Below are positions 7,343 through 16,145 of a DNA stretch of 64,000 bases, in pieces (positions within the stretch are counted from its first letter, which is position 1; every line of letters starts with the position of its first letter). Both the position numbers and the translations under genes were made by a program. The notes beneath the pieces are model-generated. The model saw only the letters and a list, made by a program, of their open reading frames with translations, did not search any database and was not told the DNA's origin. The DNA comes from Amycolatopsis tucumanensis (lineage in GTDB: Bacteria > Actinomycetota > Actinomycetes > Mycobacteriales > Pseudonocardiaceae), in contig NZ_JAKGSD010000002.1 in the NCBI RefSeq assembly GCF_021654135.1, forward strand, positions 62,001 to 126,000, read 5' to 3'.

Positions 7343-8776
7343 TCAGTTTCCCGCGGCGCAGAAGGTGTCGTCCGGCCGCTTCCCGCTCACCAGGTACTCG
7401 GTCACGAGCGCGTTCCCGCACTTGTTGGGTGTGAACAGGTAGGCTCCGTGCCCGCCCTGGTCGATCGTGATCATCCGGGCGCGCTCGCCGAACGCCGCGC
7501 GCAGCTTGCGGGCCCCGGACAACGGCGTGCCCGGGTCACGCTGGTTCTGCACCATCAGCACGTTCGCCGGGCCGTGGCCGGTGATCCGCACCCGCGGCTC
7601 GGCCGGCGGCGCCCAGTACGCGCACGCCGCGATGTTCGCGCTCGCCGCGCCGAGCAGCGGGTAGCGGACCCGGTCGATCGCGACGTCCAGCTGGTAGCTC
7701 GCGATCGAGCGCGGCCACGCCGAGTCGCCGCAGATCACCGCGAACCGGGACGCCAGCAGGTTTTCCACCCCGGTCACCGGTTCCGCCTGCGGCTTCGGGG
7801 CCCGGCCCTGCTCGAGCCCCTGCCAGTCCTCGGCCAGCTTCGTCAGGTCCGTCGAGTACAGGCCTTCGAACGTCAAGCCACGGAAGACCGAACCCGTGAT
7901 GCCCTCGACGGGGGTGCGGTCCAGCCGGGCGGCCAGCTCGTGGAACTTGGCCGTCACCTGCGCGGGCGTCGTGCCGAGCCCGTACTCCGGGTGTTTCGCC
8001 GCGAAGGCCGCGAAGTCGGGGAACCGGTCCTCCATGCCCCGCCCGAAGCCGCGCATCGCGTCGATGTCGTAGCCGCCCGGACCGAGGCTGCTGTCCAGCA
8101 CGATCCGGTCGCTGCGCTCGGGGAACAGCGTCGTGTAGACCGCACCCAGGTAAGTCCCGTAGGACGCGCCCAGGAACGACACCTTCGGCTCGCCGAGCGC
8201 CGTCCGGATGCGGTCCATGTCCCGCGCGGTGTTCGCCGTGGTGATGTACGGCAGCATCGATCCGGTCTCCGACCCCGCGCACTGCTCGGCTTCCCGCTTC
8301 GCGATCGCGGCTTGCTTCACGACGTCGGCCGGCCCGTTCGGGTATGGCAGGTTGCCGACCGCGATCTGCTCCGGCGTCAGGTCGCACGTCACCGGGGTGC
8401 TGTGCGCGACCCCGCGCGGGTCGAACCCGATGATGTCGTAGGAGTCGAGCACGTCCTGGGGCAGCTGCACGTACTTCAGCAGCTGCGGGTAGTCCAGGCC
8501 ACCGCCGCCGGGGCCGCCCGGGTTGGTCAGCAGCACGCCCCGCCGCTTCTCCGGGTTCTTGCTCGGCAGGCGCGACACGGCGATGTCGATCCTCCGCCCG
8601 CCCGGGTCCCGGTAGTCCAGCGGGACGTTCACTGTCGTGCACTGCAGGTCCGGTGTCGGGAACGCCCCCGCCGGGCACGGTCCCCAGGTCAAGGTGTTCG
8701 GTGCGGCGGAGACCGCGGGCACGGCGGTCGTCGCGCCGAGCACGGCGATCGCGGCCACCAGCAAAGCTTTGCGCAT
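7343..8776 (-). CDS. Secreted alpha/beta hydrolase, tripeptidyl aminopeptidase (SlpD/E-like) type
   Basis: This 477-residue protein begins with a Sec signal peptide (MRKALLVAAIAVLGATTAVPAVSA, 24 residues ending in an AxA-type site). It continues with an alpha/beta hydrolase fold: oxyanion region LLTNPGGPGGGG near residue 80, nucleophile Ser in GASYGTY near 190, an inserted lid, and the TAP-like C-terminal domain with the acid in QNQRDPGTP and His in DQGGHGAY. Such enzymes clip peptides from the N-terminus outside the cell. The ATG at 8776 has AAAGGAGT upstream. It follows the ABC permease at 26 bp in the same direction, possibly co-transcribed. Confidence 0.88.
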   Translation of the reverse strand: MRKALLVAAIAVLGATTAVPAVSAAPNTLTWGPCPAGAFPTPDLQCTTVNVPLDYRDPGGRRIDIAVSRLPSKNPEKRRGVLLTNPGGPGGGGLDYPQLLKYVQLPQDVLDSYDIIGFDPRGVAHSTPVTCDLTPEQIAVGNLPYPNGPADVVKQAAIAKREAEQCAGSETGSMLPYITTANTARDMDRIRTALGEPKVSFLGASYGTYLGAVYTTLFPERSDRIVLDSSLGPGGYDIDAMRGFGRGMEDRFPDFAAFAAKHPEYGLGTTPAQVTAKFHELAARLDRTPVEGITGSVFRGLTFEGLYSTDLTKLAEDWQGLEQGRAPKPQAEPVTGVENLLASRFAVICGDSAWPRSIASYQLDVAIDRVRYPLLGAASANIAACAYWAPPAEPRVRITGHGPANVLMVQNQRDPGTPLSGARKLRAAFGERARMITIDQGGHGAYLFTPNKCGNALVTEYLVSGKRPDDTFCAAGN

Positions 8777-8802
8777 CGGAACTCCTTTCGTTCGCACCGC
8801 GC

Positions 8803-9522
8803 TCATCGGCGCGGTTCCCAGCGGAAGAGCCGCGTCGCCAGCACGACCGCGACGAAGACCCAGGCCAGGGTCGGGGCGAAGAGGAGCAGGGAGCCGGCGG
8901 CCGGTTTCCCGCCGTTCCACGCGTCGAGCACCAGCTCGGCCGCCGAGCCGCCGGGCAGCAGCCGCTTGAGCAGCGTCAGCTCGCCGGTGCCGGTGAGGCC
9001 GACCCAGCCGGCCACCGCGATCACGCCGACGCTGATCGGCAGCGTGGTCACCTGCGCGTGTTCCGGCGAGTTCGTCAGCCCGGCCGTGGCCAGGCCCAGC
9101 GCGAGCATCATCACCACGGTGGCCACGACGGCGGCGGCCAGCAGCAGCGGGTTCGCCGGCTTCCCCGTGACCACGGCCAGCACCGCGAGCAGCACGGCGA
9201 TCTGGACCACCGCGATCGCGGTGACCGGCAGCAGCAGTCCGCCGAGGATCGCGGCGTCGCCGGCCGCGGTCGAGCGCAGCCGCTTGAGGAACAGGTTCTG
9301 CCTGCGGGCGGCCAGCGTCGTCACCGCCGTGGTGTAGAGGCCGATGCCCAGCACGAAGAACAACGTCAGCGTCGCGATGTAGCCGAGGCTCCCCACCTCC
9401 GTGAAGGCGTCGTGCCGGGCGATGAAGAACGCGCTGAGCGCTGCCGGCAGCACCAGGGCGGTGACCAGCACGAGCCGGTTCCGGAAGAGCTGGATCAGCT
9501 CGCCGCGGGCGATCGTCAACAC
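8803..9522 (-). CDS. ABC-2 type transporter permease
   Basis: This 239-residue integral membrane protein has about six hydrophobic segments and the cytoplasmic start IARGELIQLFRNRLVLVTAL typical of ABC-2 exporters for drugs or lipids. The GTG at 9522 is preceded by AGAGGAGC and begins 11 bases after the stop of the ATPase gene. It would pair with that ATPase as homodimers. The two-component genes transcribed divergently next door suggest the exporter is regulated by an envelope or drug signal, as in DesKR- or LiaRS-type loci. Confidence 0.85.
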   Translation of the reverse strand: MLTIARGELIQLFRNRLVLVTALVLPAALSAFFIARHDAFTEVGSLGYIATLTLFFVLGIGLYTTAVTTLAARRQNLFLKRLRSTAAGDAAILGGLLLPVTAIAVVQIAVLLAVLAVVTGKPANPLLLAAAVVATVVMMLALGLATAGLTNSPEHAQVTTLPISVGVIAVAGWVGLTGTGELTLLKRLLPGGSAAELVLDAWNGGKPAAGSLLLFAPTLAWVFVAVVLATRLFRWEPRR

Positions 9523-9533
9523 GGTTGCTCCTC

Positions 9534-10418
9534 TCAGGAGTTTTCGATGGCGCGGAAGACGTCGTCGAGCCGCGTCGGCCCGGCCTCCAGATCGAGCAGC
9601 TCCACGGCCTGGTCCTGTGCCCAGGCGAGCAGCGTGTGCAGGTCCTTCTGCAGGCCGAAGGTCTCGACGAGGAACTTGCCGTCCACGCCCCGCGTGGCGA
9701 GCAGCGGCGGCGACGGCGCGTGGGCCGGGAGTCCGAAGTGGATGGTCGAGGGCAGTGTCCGGGTCAGCTCGGCGACGGTGCCCTCTCGGTGGAGGGTGCC
9801 CTGGTGCAGGAGCCCGATGCGGTCGGCGCGCTGCTGGGCTTCCTCGAGATAGTGCGTGGTGAGCACGACGGTCGAGCCGTCCTCGCGGAGCCGGTCGACG
9901 GCGTCCCAGAGCGCGTCCCGCGACTGGATGTCGAGGCCGGTGGTGGGTTCGTCGAGGAAAACCAGCTCGGGAGTGCCGTAGACGGCGGTGGCGAAGTCGA
10001 GCCGCCGCTTTTCCCCGCCCGAGAGCTGCCCGACCTTGGTGCCTGCCTTGTGGGTGAGGCCGGCCACGTCGAGCAGGCGCCCGACGTCGTCGTGCCGTCC
10101 GCTGAGCCGCCCGACCAGCCCGACGGTCTCGCGCACGGTCAGGTCGGCGGAAAACCCGCTCTCCTGCAGCATGATCCCCACCCGTGGGCGGACGGCAGCG
10201 CGGTCGCAGGGGTCCTTCCCGAACACCCGCACGGCACCCGAGCTGGGCGCGCGGTGCCCTTCGACTGTCTCCAGGGTCGAGGTCTTGCCCGCACCGTTCG
10301 TGCCGAGCAGGGCGTACAGCTCCCCGCGCTCCACTTGGAACGAGAGGTCCTTGACGGCGGGGAAGCCGCCGTAGGTGAGGGTGAGGCGATCGACGTCGAT
10401 GACCGGTGTCGTGGACAT
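9534..10418 (-). CDS. ABC transporter ATP-binding protein (DrrA-like)
   Basis: This 294-residue ATPase shows Walker A GTNGAGKTS near residue 38, Q-loop MLQESGF, signature LSGGEKRR, Walker B LVFLDEPTTGLD and the switch His in LTTHYLEEA, followed by a C-terminal extension of the DrrA/NodI subfamily. It powers the permease immediately downstream. The ATG at 10418 is separated by 108 bp from the divergent histidine kinase, so the gap 10419-10526 likely holds both promoters. The substrate is unknown. Confidence 0.92.
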   Translation of the reverse strand: MSTTPVIDVDRLTLTYGGFPAVKDLSFQVERGELYALLGTNGAGKTSTLETVEGHRAPSSGAVRVFGKDPCDRAAVRPRVGIMLQESGFSADLTVRETVGLVGRLSGRHDDVGRLLDVAGLTHKAGTKVGQLSGGEKRRLDFATAVYGTPELVFLDEPTTGLDIQSRDALWDAVDRLREDGSTVVLTTHYLEEAQQRADRIGLLHQGTLHREGTVAELTRTLPSTIHFGLPAHAPSPPLLATRGVDGKFLVETFGLQKDLHTLLAWAQDQAVELLDLEAGPTRLDDVFRAIENS

Positions 10419-10526
10419 GCCTCGAATTCCAGCGTGGACCGGCGCGGCCCGGCAGTGCGGCGGCGTCACCCGGATACATGACGTGGTGTCACTGGTGGTG
10501 CCCGCTCGGCCGGATACGCTCGGCTG

Positions 10527-11666
10527 GTGGAGGTGCCGACGATCGCGCGCAGGACGTCCTGGACCGGCGGGAAGGTCCAGGAACGGCTGCGCCGGCTGAA
10601 CCTGATCACGACCGTCCCGCCCCTGGCGCTCGCGGGCGTGTTCCTGCTGCTGGTGAGCGCCCGGTCCTGGTGGCACATCGTCATCCAGGTCGCAGGGCTG
10701 CTCGCGGCGCTGGCGACGGCCGAACGCTGGACCGCGGGTGACTACCTCCGCGTGGCGCGGCCGAGCCTGGTCGTCACCGCGGTGGTGTGGCTGGCCGGGT
10801 CCCTGACCGATGACACGGCCGCGTTCTTCGGGCTGTCCGTCGTGGGGTCGTACCTCATCCCGCCGCTGCCCCGCCGCCGGCTCGCCGCGCTGGCCGGGCT
10901 GACGGTCCTGATCGCGGGGCTGGGCGCGGCGAACGTCCTCGTGCACGACGACCGGATCGGCTGGCGGCTGTTCCAGTTCGCCGCCGTGCCCGCGGCGGCC
11001 ACGCTGGTCTCGACCGCGTTCATGTTCGCCAGCCAGCGCTTCTTCGACCTGATCGCGGAGCTCGAACAGTCCCGCGAGCGCGACGCCGACCTCGCCGTCA
11101 CGCGGGAGCGGGTGCGCTTCGCGTCCGACCTGCACGACATCCAGGGGCACACTCTGCACGTGGTGAAGCTGAAGGTGGCGCTGGCCGAGAAGCTGCTGGA
11201 CCGCGAACCGGATCGGGCGCGCGAGGAACTGCGGGAAGTGCACGACCTGGTCGGCGACACCATCGTCCAGACCAGGGAACTCGCCTACGCCCAGCGGCGG
11301 CTGAACCTGTCCGCCGAGCTGGAGAACGCCAAGAACCTCTTCGAGGCCGCGGGGATCCACGTCCGCGTCACGCGCGAGTCCGAAATGGACGCCACCGCGG
11401 GCGAACTGCTCGGCCAGGTGCTGCGCGAGACGACGACCAACATCCTGCGGCACGCCGAAGCCCGCCAGGTGGGGATCACGCTCACCCGGCGCGGGATCGC
11501 GATCGTCAACGACGGCGCCCCGGACACCGGACCGCTCGAGCTCGGCGGGCTCGCGGTGCTCCGGCAGCGCTTGGCGGAGCACGGCGCCGAGCTGGAAGTC
11601 TCGCACTCCGGCGGCCGTTTCCGCACCGCGGCGGCCTTCCCCGCGCCGAAGGAGGCCCGTCGATGA
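10527..11666 (+). CDS. Sensor histidine kinase, HisKA_3 (DesK/NarX-like)
   Basis: This 379-residue membrane kinase has several hydrophobic segments across residues 24-170, then a coiled linker and the dimerisation/phosphotransfer motif DLHDIQGHTL, with His203 as predicted acceptor. A short HATPase domain follows (TTNILRHAEARQVGI, then GGLAVLRQRL). The GTG start is chosen at 10527. It overlaps the response regulator by four bases and is divergent from the ABC exporter, a standard arrangement in which the pair controls the transporter. The signal is not predictable. Confidence 0.87.
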   Translation: MEVPTIARRTSWTGGKVQERLRRLNLITTVPPLALAGVFLLLVSARSWWHIVIQVAGLLAALATAERWTAGDYLRVARPSLVVTAVVWLAGSLTDDTAAFFGLSVVGSYLIPPLPRRRLAALAGLTVLIAGLGAANVLVHDDRIGWRLFQFAAVPAAATLVSTAFMFASQRFFDLIAELEQSRERDADLAVTRERVRFASDLHDIQGHTLHVVKLKVALAEKLLDREPDRAREELREVHDLVGDTIVQTRELAYAQRRLNLSAELENAKNLFEAAGIHVRVTRESEMDATAGELLGQVLRETTTNILRHAEARQVGITLTRRGIAIVNDGAPDTGPLELGGLAVLRQRLAEHGAELEVSHSGGRFRTAAAFPAPKEARR

Positions 11667-12265
11667 CGACGGTGGTGCTCGCCGACGACGAAGCCCTGCT
11701 CCGCAAGGCACTGGCCGCGCTGCTGCCGTTGGAAGACGAGATCACGGTGCTGGCCGAGGCCGACGACGGTGAAACGGCGGTCGCGGCCACCCTCGAACAC
11801 CGGCCGGACGTGCTGGTCATCGACCTTGAGATGCCCCGCGTGGACGGGCTCGGCGCGGTCGAGGAGATCCGCCGGGCCCGGCCGGAGCAGGTGATCCTGA
11901 TGCTGACCCGCCATGCCCGCCCCGGCGTGCTCCGGAAGGCGCTGAAGCTCGGCGTCCAGGGCTTCGTCAGCAAGGCGGCGGAACCGGCCCACATCACCTC
12001 GGTGATCAAGACCCTGCACGCGGGCAAGCGCTGGATCGACCCGGACGTCTCGGCCCTCGCCGTCGTCGACGACTGCCCGCTGACCGACCGCGAGCTGGAC
12101 GTGCTGCGCGCGACCCGTGAGGGTTTTTCGGTGGCTGACATCGCCGGGCAGCTGCACCTCGCGGAGGGCACGGTCCGCAACTACCTGTCCAACGCGATGC
12201 AGAAGACCCAGACCCGCACCCGCCACGAAGCGGCCCGATACGCCCGTGAGCACGACTGGCTGTAG
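11663..12265 (+). CDS. NarL/FixJ-type response regulator
   Basis: This 200-residue protein combines a receiver domain (acidic pocket ADDE near residue 7, phospho-acceptor Asp54 in VIDLEMP, Lys in VSKAAEP near 108) with a LuxR helix-turn-helix (LTDRELDVLRATREGFSVADIA, then AEGTVRNYLSNAMQK). The gene starts within the kinase gene (ATGA overlap) and so is translationally coupled. It is the likely transcriptional output for the divergent ABC exporter. A paralogous pair is at 34.9-36.6 kb. Confidence 0.9.
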   Translation: MTTVVLADDEALLRKALAALLPLEDEITVLAEADDGETAVAATLEHRPDVLVIDLEMPRVDGLGAVEEIRRARPEQVILMLTRHARPGVLRKALKLGVQGFVSKAAEPAHITSVIKTLHAGKRWIDPDVSALAVVDDCPLTDRELDVLRATREGFSVADIAGQLHLAEGTVRNYLSNAMQKTQTRTRHEAARYAREHDWL

Positions 12266-12402
12266 CCGATCGACCCGAATGGCGCCGAGGGCGATCAGCC
12301 GTTGGCACTCCGCTTCGACGGCCGTCATCCACTCGGGGCCCTGCCGGCCGATGCGGCCCTGACGTCGAGGTGCGGTCTTGTCCTCCGGCACCGAACGGGT
12401 GC

Positions 12403-13410
12403 TCACTGGACGGGCTGTGCTCCCTTGACCCGCAGCAGCGGGAGCACCCGCGTGGCGAAGTCGCCGGCCAGCTGCCTCGGCAGGTCGTAGGAACCCACGT
12501 GCTGCAGCAGGACCGCCGCCACCCCGCGGCCGCGCAGGTCGGCGAGCCGGGCGGCGATCTCCTCCGCCGTGCCGTACAGGCAGAACCGGCGGGCGAACGC
12601 CTCGGCCGCGTCATCGTCCACAAAGGGCTCGCTCGCCCGGACGGCGTCCTCCCACGACTCCGCGTGCAGCAGGTCGGGGTGGACCTCCGGCAACGTCGTC
12701 GGCACGCGCACGTGGATGCCCGCCCGCGCGAGGAACGAACCACCGCCGTTGGACGCGATGCTCAGGCACACCGGCTTCAGCTCTCGGGCATCGCGCGCCA
12801 CCGAGTCGGTGACCCGGCAGAAGGCCGACACCGTGACCGGGACCGCCCCGTGACCGGCGGCGGCGACCTGGGCGAGGGCGGCCGTCAACGGCTCGGCGGC
12901 CACCCCGGACAACAGGATCGCCCCGTCCCCGATCTCCCCCGCCAGGCGCAGGTTCCGCGGCCCGCTCGCGGCGATGTGCACCGGAACGGGCACCGGGTCG
13001 CGCATGCGGGACACGCCGGGTTCACCGTCCACACCGGACAGCAGCCGCCGGATGACCTCGACACCCGCGCGCAGGCCGGCCCGGGTCGACGGGGTGAGCC
13101 CGGCCGGGACGACCGAGCTGTTGCCGACACCGACACCGAGCACGAACCGGCCGGGCGCGAGCTCGGCCACGGTCCGCGCGGCGCCCGCCACCACCGACGG
13201 GTGCCGGGTCACCACGTTTGTCACGGCCGTGCCCAGCGTGATGCTCGAGGTCGCCGCGGCGGCCGCGGCGGCGGTCGCGAACACGTCCCGCCACAGCAGC
13301 TGCGAGTCCGGGAACCAGGCCTGGTCGAACCCGGCGCGCTCGACCTCCCGCGCGAAGTCCGCGATCTCGGGAACCGGGGCGCACGGCGGGATGCGGATGC
13401 CGATCTTCAC
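12403..13410 (-). CDS. LLM-class (F420/FMN luciferase-like) oxidoreductase
   Basis: This 335-residue TIM-barrel flavin-dependent enzyme is of the F420-linked luciferase-like type: IGIRIPPCAPVPEIADFARE at the N-terminus, then FDQAWFPDSQLLWRD, TSSITLGTAVTNVVTRHPSV and the GRFVLGVGVGN segment typical of methylene-H4MPT-reductase-like proteins. Its GTG start sits inside the stop of the upstream transporter gene (GTGA overlap), so the two are co-translated. In this catabolic setting it may reduce or oxygenate a pathway intermediate. The 137 bp beyond its stop hold no gene. Confidence 0.87.
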   Translation of the reverse strand: MKIGIRIPPCAPVPEIADFAREVERAGFDQAWFPDSQLLWRDVFATAAAAAAATSSITLGTAVTNVVTRHPSVVAGAARTVAELAPGRFVLGVGVGNSSVVPAGLTPSTRAGLRAGVEVIRRLLSGVDGEPGVSRMRDPVPVPVHIAASGPRNLRLAGEIGDGAILLSGVAAEPLTAALAQVAAAGHGAVPVTVSAFCRVTDSVARDARELKPVCLSIASNGGGSFLARAGIHVRVPTTLPEVHPDLLHAESWEDAVRASEPFVDDDAAEAFARRFCLYGTAEEIAARLADLRGRGVAAVLLQHVGSYDLPRQLAGDFATRVLPLLRVKGAQPVQ

Positions 13411-14720
13411 GCCGGCACCGCCGCCCGGGCGGTTCCGGTGGCCGGCACCTCGGCCGGCGCTTCCCGCAGTAGCAGTCCGGCCACGAGGCTCACCGTCGAG
13501 GCCGCCGCCATGTACCCGGCGATCGCCACCCACGAACCGGTCGACTCCAGCAGCGACGCGCTGACCGCCGGGGCGAAGGCGTTGCCGGCGACGGTGCCGA
13601 TCGTGAAGCCGATCGCCATGCCGCTGAACCGCAGCGAAACCGGGAACGCCCGGGAGAAGAAGACCGGGAACATCGCGTAGTTGCCCGAGTACCCGGCGAA
13701 CAACAGCACGAACCCGAGCAGCATCAGCCCGTGGTTCCCGGTGCCGAGCAGCGGGAACCACGCGAACGGCAGCACGACCATCGAGGCCGCCGTCGCCGTG
13801 AACACGGTTCGCGCCCCGATCCGGTCGGCGAGCCTGCCGTAGAGCGGCGCGGCGATCACGATCACCACGAGCGCGGGCAGCAGGACCCCGAGCGAGGTGG
13901 TGGTGCCCAGCCCGAGGGCGGTCCGGCCGTAGGTGAGCACGTAGACCGAGGCGACGGTGAACACCACCCCTGCCCCGACGGTCGCCAGCGTCACCAGGAC
14001 CAGCGTGCCGCCACACCGGCGCAGCACGTCGACCAGCGGCAGCTTGCGGACCGAGCCGGTGACCTGCACGCCGGCGAACTCCGGGCTCTCCCGGAGCCGG
14101 AGCCGGATGACCAGCCCGGCGACCACCAGCAGAACGCTGAGCAGGAACGGGACCCGCCAGCCCCACGCCAGCAGGTCGTCCTGCGGCAGCTGCGCCACCA
14201 GCAGGAACACCCCGTTCGCGAGGATGGTGCCGACGGCCGTGCCGGTGTTGAGGATCCCGCCGAGCAGGCCGCGCCGGTGCTCTTCGGCGTGCTCGACGGT
14301 GAGCAGCACCGCGCCACTGGTCTCGCCGCCGAGCGACACGCCCTGCACGATCCGCGCCACGACCAGCAGCACCGGCGCCGCGATGCCGATCTGCCCGTAG
14401 GACGGGAGCAGCCCGATCGCGGTGGTCGCGATGCCCATCATCAGCAGCGTCGTGACGAGGATCGACTTGCGTCCCATCCGGTCGCCGAGGTGGCCGAACA
14501 ACAGCGCGCCGAGGGGCCGGGCGACGTAGCCGACCCCGAAGCTGGACAGCGAGATCAGCGTCCCGACGACCGGATCGGCGGCCGGGAAGAAGATCTTCGG
14601 GAACAGCAACGACGCCGCCAGGCCGTACAGGGCGAAGTCGTAGTACTCGATGGTCGTGCCGAACCAGCCGGCGAGCGCGGCCCGGACCGGCTGCCGGTTC
14701 GGCGTGGTACCTGCTGACAA
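13407..14720 (-). CDS. MFS transporter, metabolite:H+ symporter (MHS) type, copy 1
   Basis: This 437-residue protein has 12 predicted membrane segments and MHS/ShiA-ProP hallmarks: AALAGWFGTTIEYYDFALYG at the N-terminus, GHLGDRMGRKSILV in loop 2-3, and VQGVSLGGETSGAVLL. It imports an organic acid with protons. The TTG start at 14720 has a GGAGGGAT site. A very similar copy lies at 31008-32324. Two copies of the 17-bp regulon operator lie 80-130 bp upstream. Confidence 0.92.
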   Translation of the reverse strand: MSAGTTPNRQPVRAALAGWFGTTIEYYDFALYGLAASLLFPKIFFPAADPVVGTLISLSSFGVGYVARPLGALLFGHLGDRMGRKSILVTTLLMMGIATTAIGLLPSYGQIGIAAPVLLVVARIVQGVSLGGETSGAVLLTVEHAEEHRRGLLGGILNTGTAVGTILANGVFLLVAQLPQDDLLAWGWRVPFLLSVLLVVAGLVIRLRLRESPEFAGVQVTGSVRKLPLVDVLRRCGGTLVLVTLATVGAGVVFTVASVYVLTYGRTALGLGTTTSLGVLLPALVVIVIAAPLYGRLADRIGARTVFTATAASMVVLPFAWFPLLGTGNHGLMLLGFVLLFAGYSGNYAMFPVFFSRAFPVSLRFSGMAIGFTIGTVAGNAFAPAVSASLLESTGSWVAIAGYMAAASTVSLVAGLLLREAPAEVPATGTARAAVPA

Positions 14721-14799
14721 CGATCCCTCCTGACCCCGGCCGGGCGTGCTTGCCGGGTGGACGCACTCTGCGTCCTCGCGCGGGTCATGCCCAACCCGC

Positions 14800-14848
14800 G
14801 GTCCGGTGAGCGGACCGGACCCGCTCCTGGTGATCCGCTCAGCGGACC
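14800..14848. promoter_or_regulatory. Two copies of the 17-bp regulon operator
   Basis: GGTCCGGTGAGCGGACC (14800-14816) is an almost perfect palindrome and is identical to the copy at 23560-23576. GATCCGCTCAGCGGACC (14832-14848) is a second copy with its start 32 bp away; its last ten bases overlap the final codons of the upstream hydrolase gene. Both lie before the MHS transporter gene and so probably gate substrate uptake. Confidence 0.7.
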
Positions 14849-15654
14849 GCGCTCCGCAGGAAGGGCAGGACCGCGGCGGCCACGTCCTCGGCCTTGTCCT
14901 CCATGAGCGCGACCGTGCCGTCGATGACCGCGCGGTGCAGCGCCGCGGCGCCGGTGAGGTTGCGGGCCAGTGGTTCCAGCGCGGGCATCGAGAACGGGTC
15001 GCCGGTGGCGCCGACGATCAGCACCGGCGCTTCGACCAGCTTGATGCGGTGCTCCATCTCGTAGCGCGCGCACGCGAGGTGCCCCTCGCGGGGGTCGACG
15101 CCGGGGGCGAGCGCGTCCCGGACGAAGCGGTCCAGCAGGGCGGTCGCGCCGGGCGGGTAGTACGGGCGCCGCTGGTCCCACCACGTGAGCAGGTGGGCGC
15201 CACCGGGGTCGCGGGGCGCGTCGTCGACGCCGGGGCCTGCGGCGTGGGAGGCGCGGTAGGCCGCGTCGGCCCACGGGGTGGAGGAGAGCACGAGCGCGGA
15301 GACCCGGTCCGGCGCCGCGGCGGCGATCTCGACCGCGACGACACCGCCGGTGTGATGCCCGAGGACGGCGGCCTGCCGGACCCCGAGCGCGTCCAGTGCG
15401 GCGAGCGTGCCCCGCGCGTAGTCCTCGATCCGCTGCGGCGCGGGCAGCGGCGTGCTGTTGCCGAAGCCGGGCATGTCGATCGCGATCGTGCGGTGCTGGG
15501 TGGCCAGGAGCGGTTGCAGCTCGCGGAACTCGTCCAGCGAGCGCGGAGTCTGGTGCAGCAGGACAACGGCGGGCCCGTCCCCCTGCTCGGCGTAGTGCAC
15601 CTGCCCGCCGGGCGTGGCGGCGTACCCGTAGCGGACGGCGTGGACGTCGGTCAT
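14839..15654 (-). CDS. Alpha/beta hydrolase-fold protein lacking the nucleophilic Ser
   Basis: This 271-residue protein has a clear alpha/beta hydrolase core: LLHQTPRSLDEFRELQPLL oxyanion region near residue 33, then AIDMPGFGNS. The nucleophile elbow is G-H-H-T-G (99-103), with His at the Ser position, and the C-terminal region where the catalytic His should sit reads DGTVALMED. The acid site (GATGDPF) is retained. It may be a divergent enzyme or a binding protein. The ATG at 15654 is chosen for the HYAEQGDGP start region; an operator copy lies 44 bp upstream. It precedes the MHS transporter in one direction. Confidence 0.82.
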   Translation of the reverse strand: MTDVHAVRYGYAATPGGQVHYAEQGDGPAVVLLHQTPRSLDEFRELQPLLATQHRTIAIDMPGFGNSTPLPAPQRIEDYARGTLAALDALGVRQAAVLGHHTGGVVAVEIAAAAPDRVSALVLSSTPWADAAYRASHAAGPGVDDAPRDPGGAHLLTWWDQRRPYYPPGATALLDRFVRDALAPGVDPREGHLACARYEMEHRIKLVEAPVLIVGATGDPFSMPALEPLARNLTGAAALHRAVIDGTVALMEDKAEDVAAAVLPFLRSAVR

Positions 15655-15697
15655 GCCGATCACCGTCGGATCCCGGGGATGCGGAGTCAACGGAGGT

Positions 15698-15714
15698 GGT
15701 CCGGTGACCAGACC
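15698..15714. promoter_or_regulatory. 17-bp regulon operator, degenerate copy
   Basis: GGTCCGGTGACCAGACC differs from the palindromic consensus at three positions. It sits 44 bp upstream of the alpha/beta hydrolase start and just before the 3' end of the convergent-orientation toxin gene, a position consistent with a promoter-overlapping operator. Confidence 0.55.
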
Positions 15715-15716
15715 GG

Positions 15717-16145
15717 CTAGGACGGATCCGCCTCCCACGGGTTGAGCACTCGCAGACCGACTCCGGAGAAGTCCTCGACGTTCCGCGTGGCGAGCGGGGC
15801 GCCGTAACAGCGGCAGATGGCGGCGATCTGCGCGTCTGCCATGCTGATCGGCCGCCCGGCCCGTTCCCGCCCGGCGACGATGCCCGCGTACTGCTCGGCG
15901 GCGGCATCGTCGAAGGGCAGAACTTGCTCCTGGAAATCCTCGGTCAGCAGCTCCGCCCCGCGCACGATGAGCTGATCGCGACGCTGCCCATCAGGCAGCC
16001 GCGCCGCTCCGTACCGCAGTTCCGCCGCGGTCACGGCCGTGATGAACACGTGCTCGGCGGGATGACCGTCGACCCAGTCCACGACGGAGGGTTCGGGAGC
16101 TCGCCGCATCAACTCGGACACGACGTTCGTGTCGAGGACGATCAC
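15717..16145 (-). CDS. PIN-domain ribonuclease toxin (VapC/FitB-like)
   Basis: This 142-residue PIN-domain protein has acidic catalytic residues in IVLDTNVVSEL (Asp5), AAELRYG near 42 and SMADAQIAA near 101, plus TRNVEDF near 121. It is predicted to cleave RNA when not bound by its antitoxin. It overlaps the antitoxin stop by four bases. The length and the SMADAQIAAI motif fit the FitB branch. Plasmid-like stability modules of this kind are often found inside acquired islands. Confidence 0.9.
   Translation of the reverse strand: MIVLDTNVVSELMRRAPEPSVVDWVDGHPAEHVFITAVTAAELRYGAARLPDGQRRDQLIVRGAELLTEDFQEQVLPFDDAAAEQYAGIVAGRERAGRPISMADAQIAAICRCYGAPLATRNVEDFSGVGLRVLNPWEADPS

Noticed and set aside
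6553..7434. Long plus-strand frame (293 codons) over the 6.5-7.4 kb gap
   Set aside because: Its sequence is Arg/Pro/Ser-rich without any family motif, while the minus strand shows intradiol dioxygenase pieces and a separate plus frame shows an Ig-like tail. I treat it as a composition artefact.
12403..14766. A 787-codon leftward frame joining the LLM oxidoreductase and the transporter region as one protein
   Set aside because: The transporter is encoded in another frame with full MFS motifs. The apparent fusion is the LLM frame running on through the transporter gene, and the GTG at 13410 with a GTGA overlap fits two genes.
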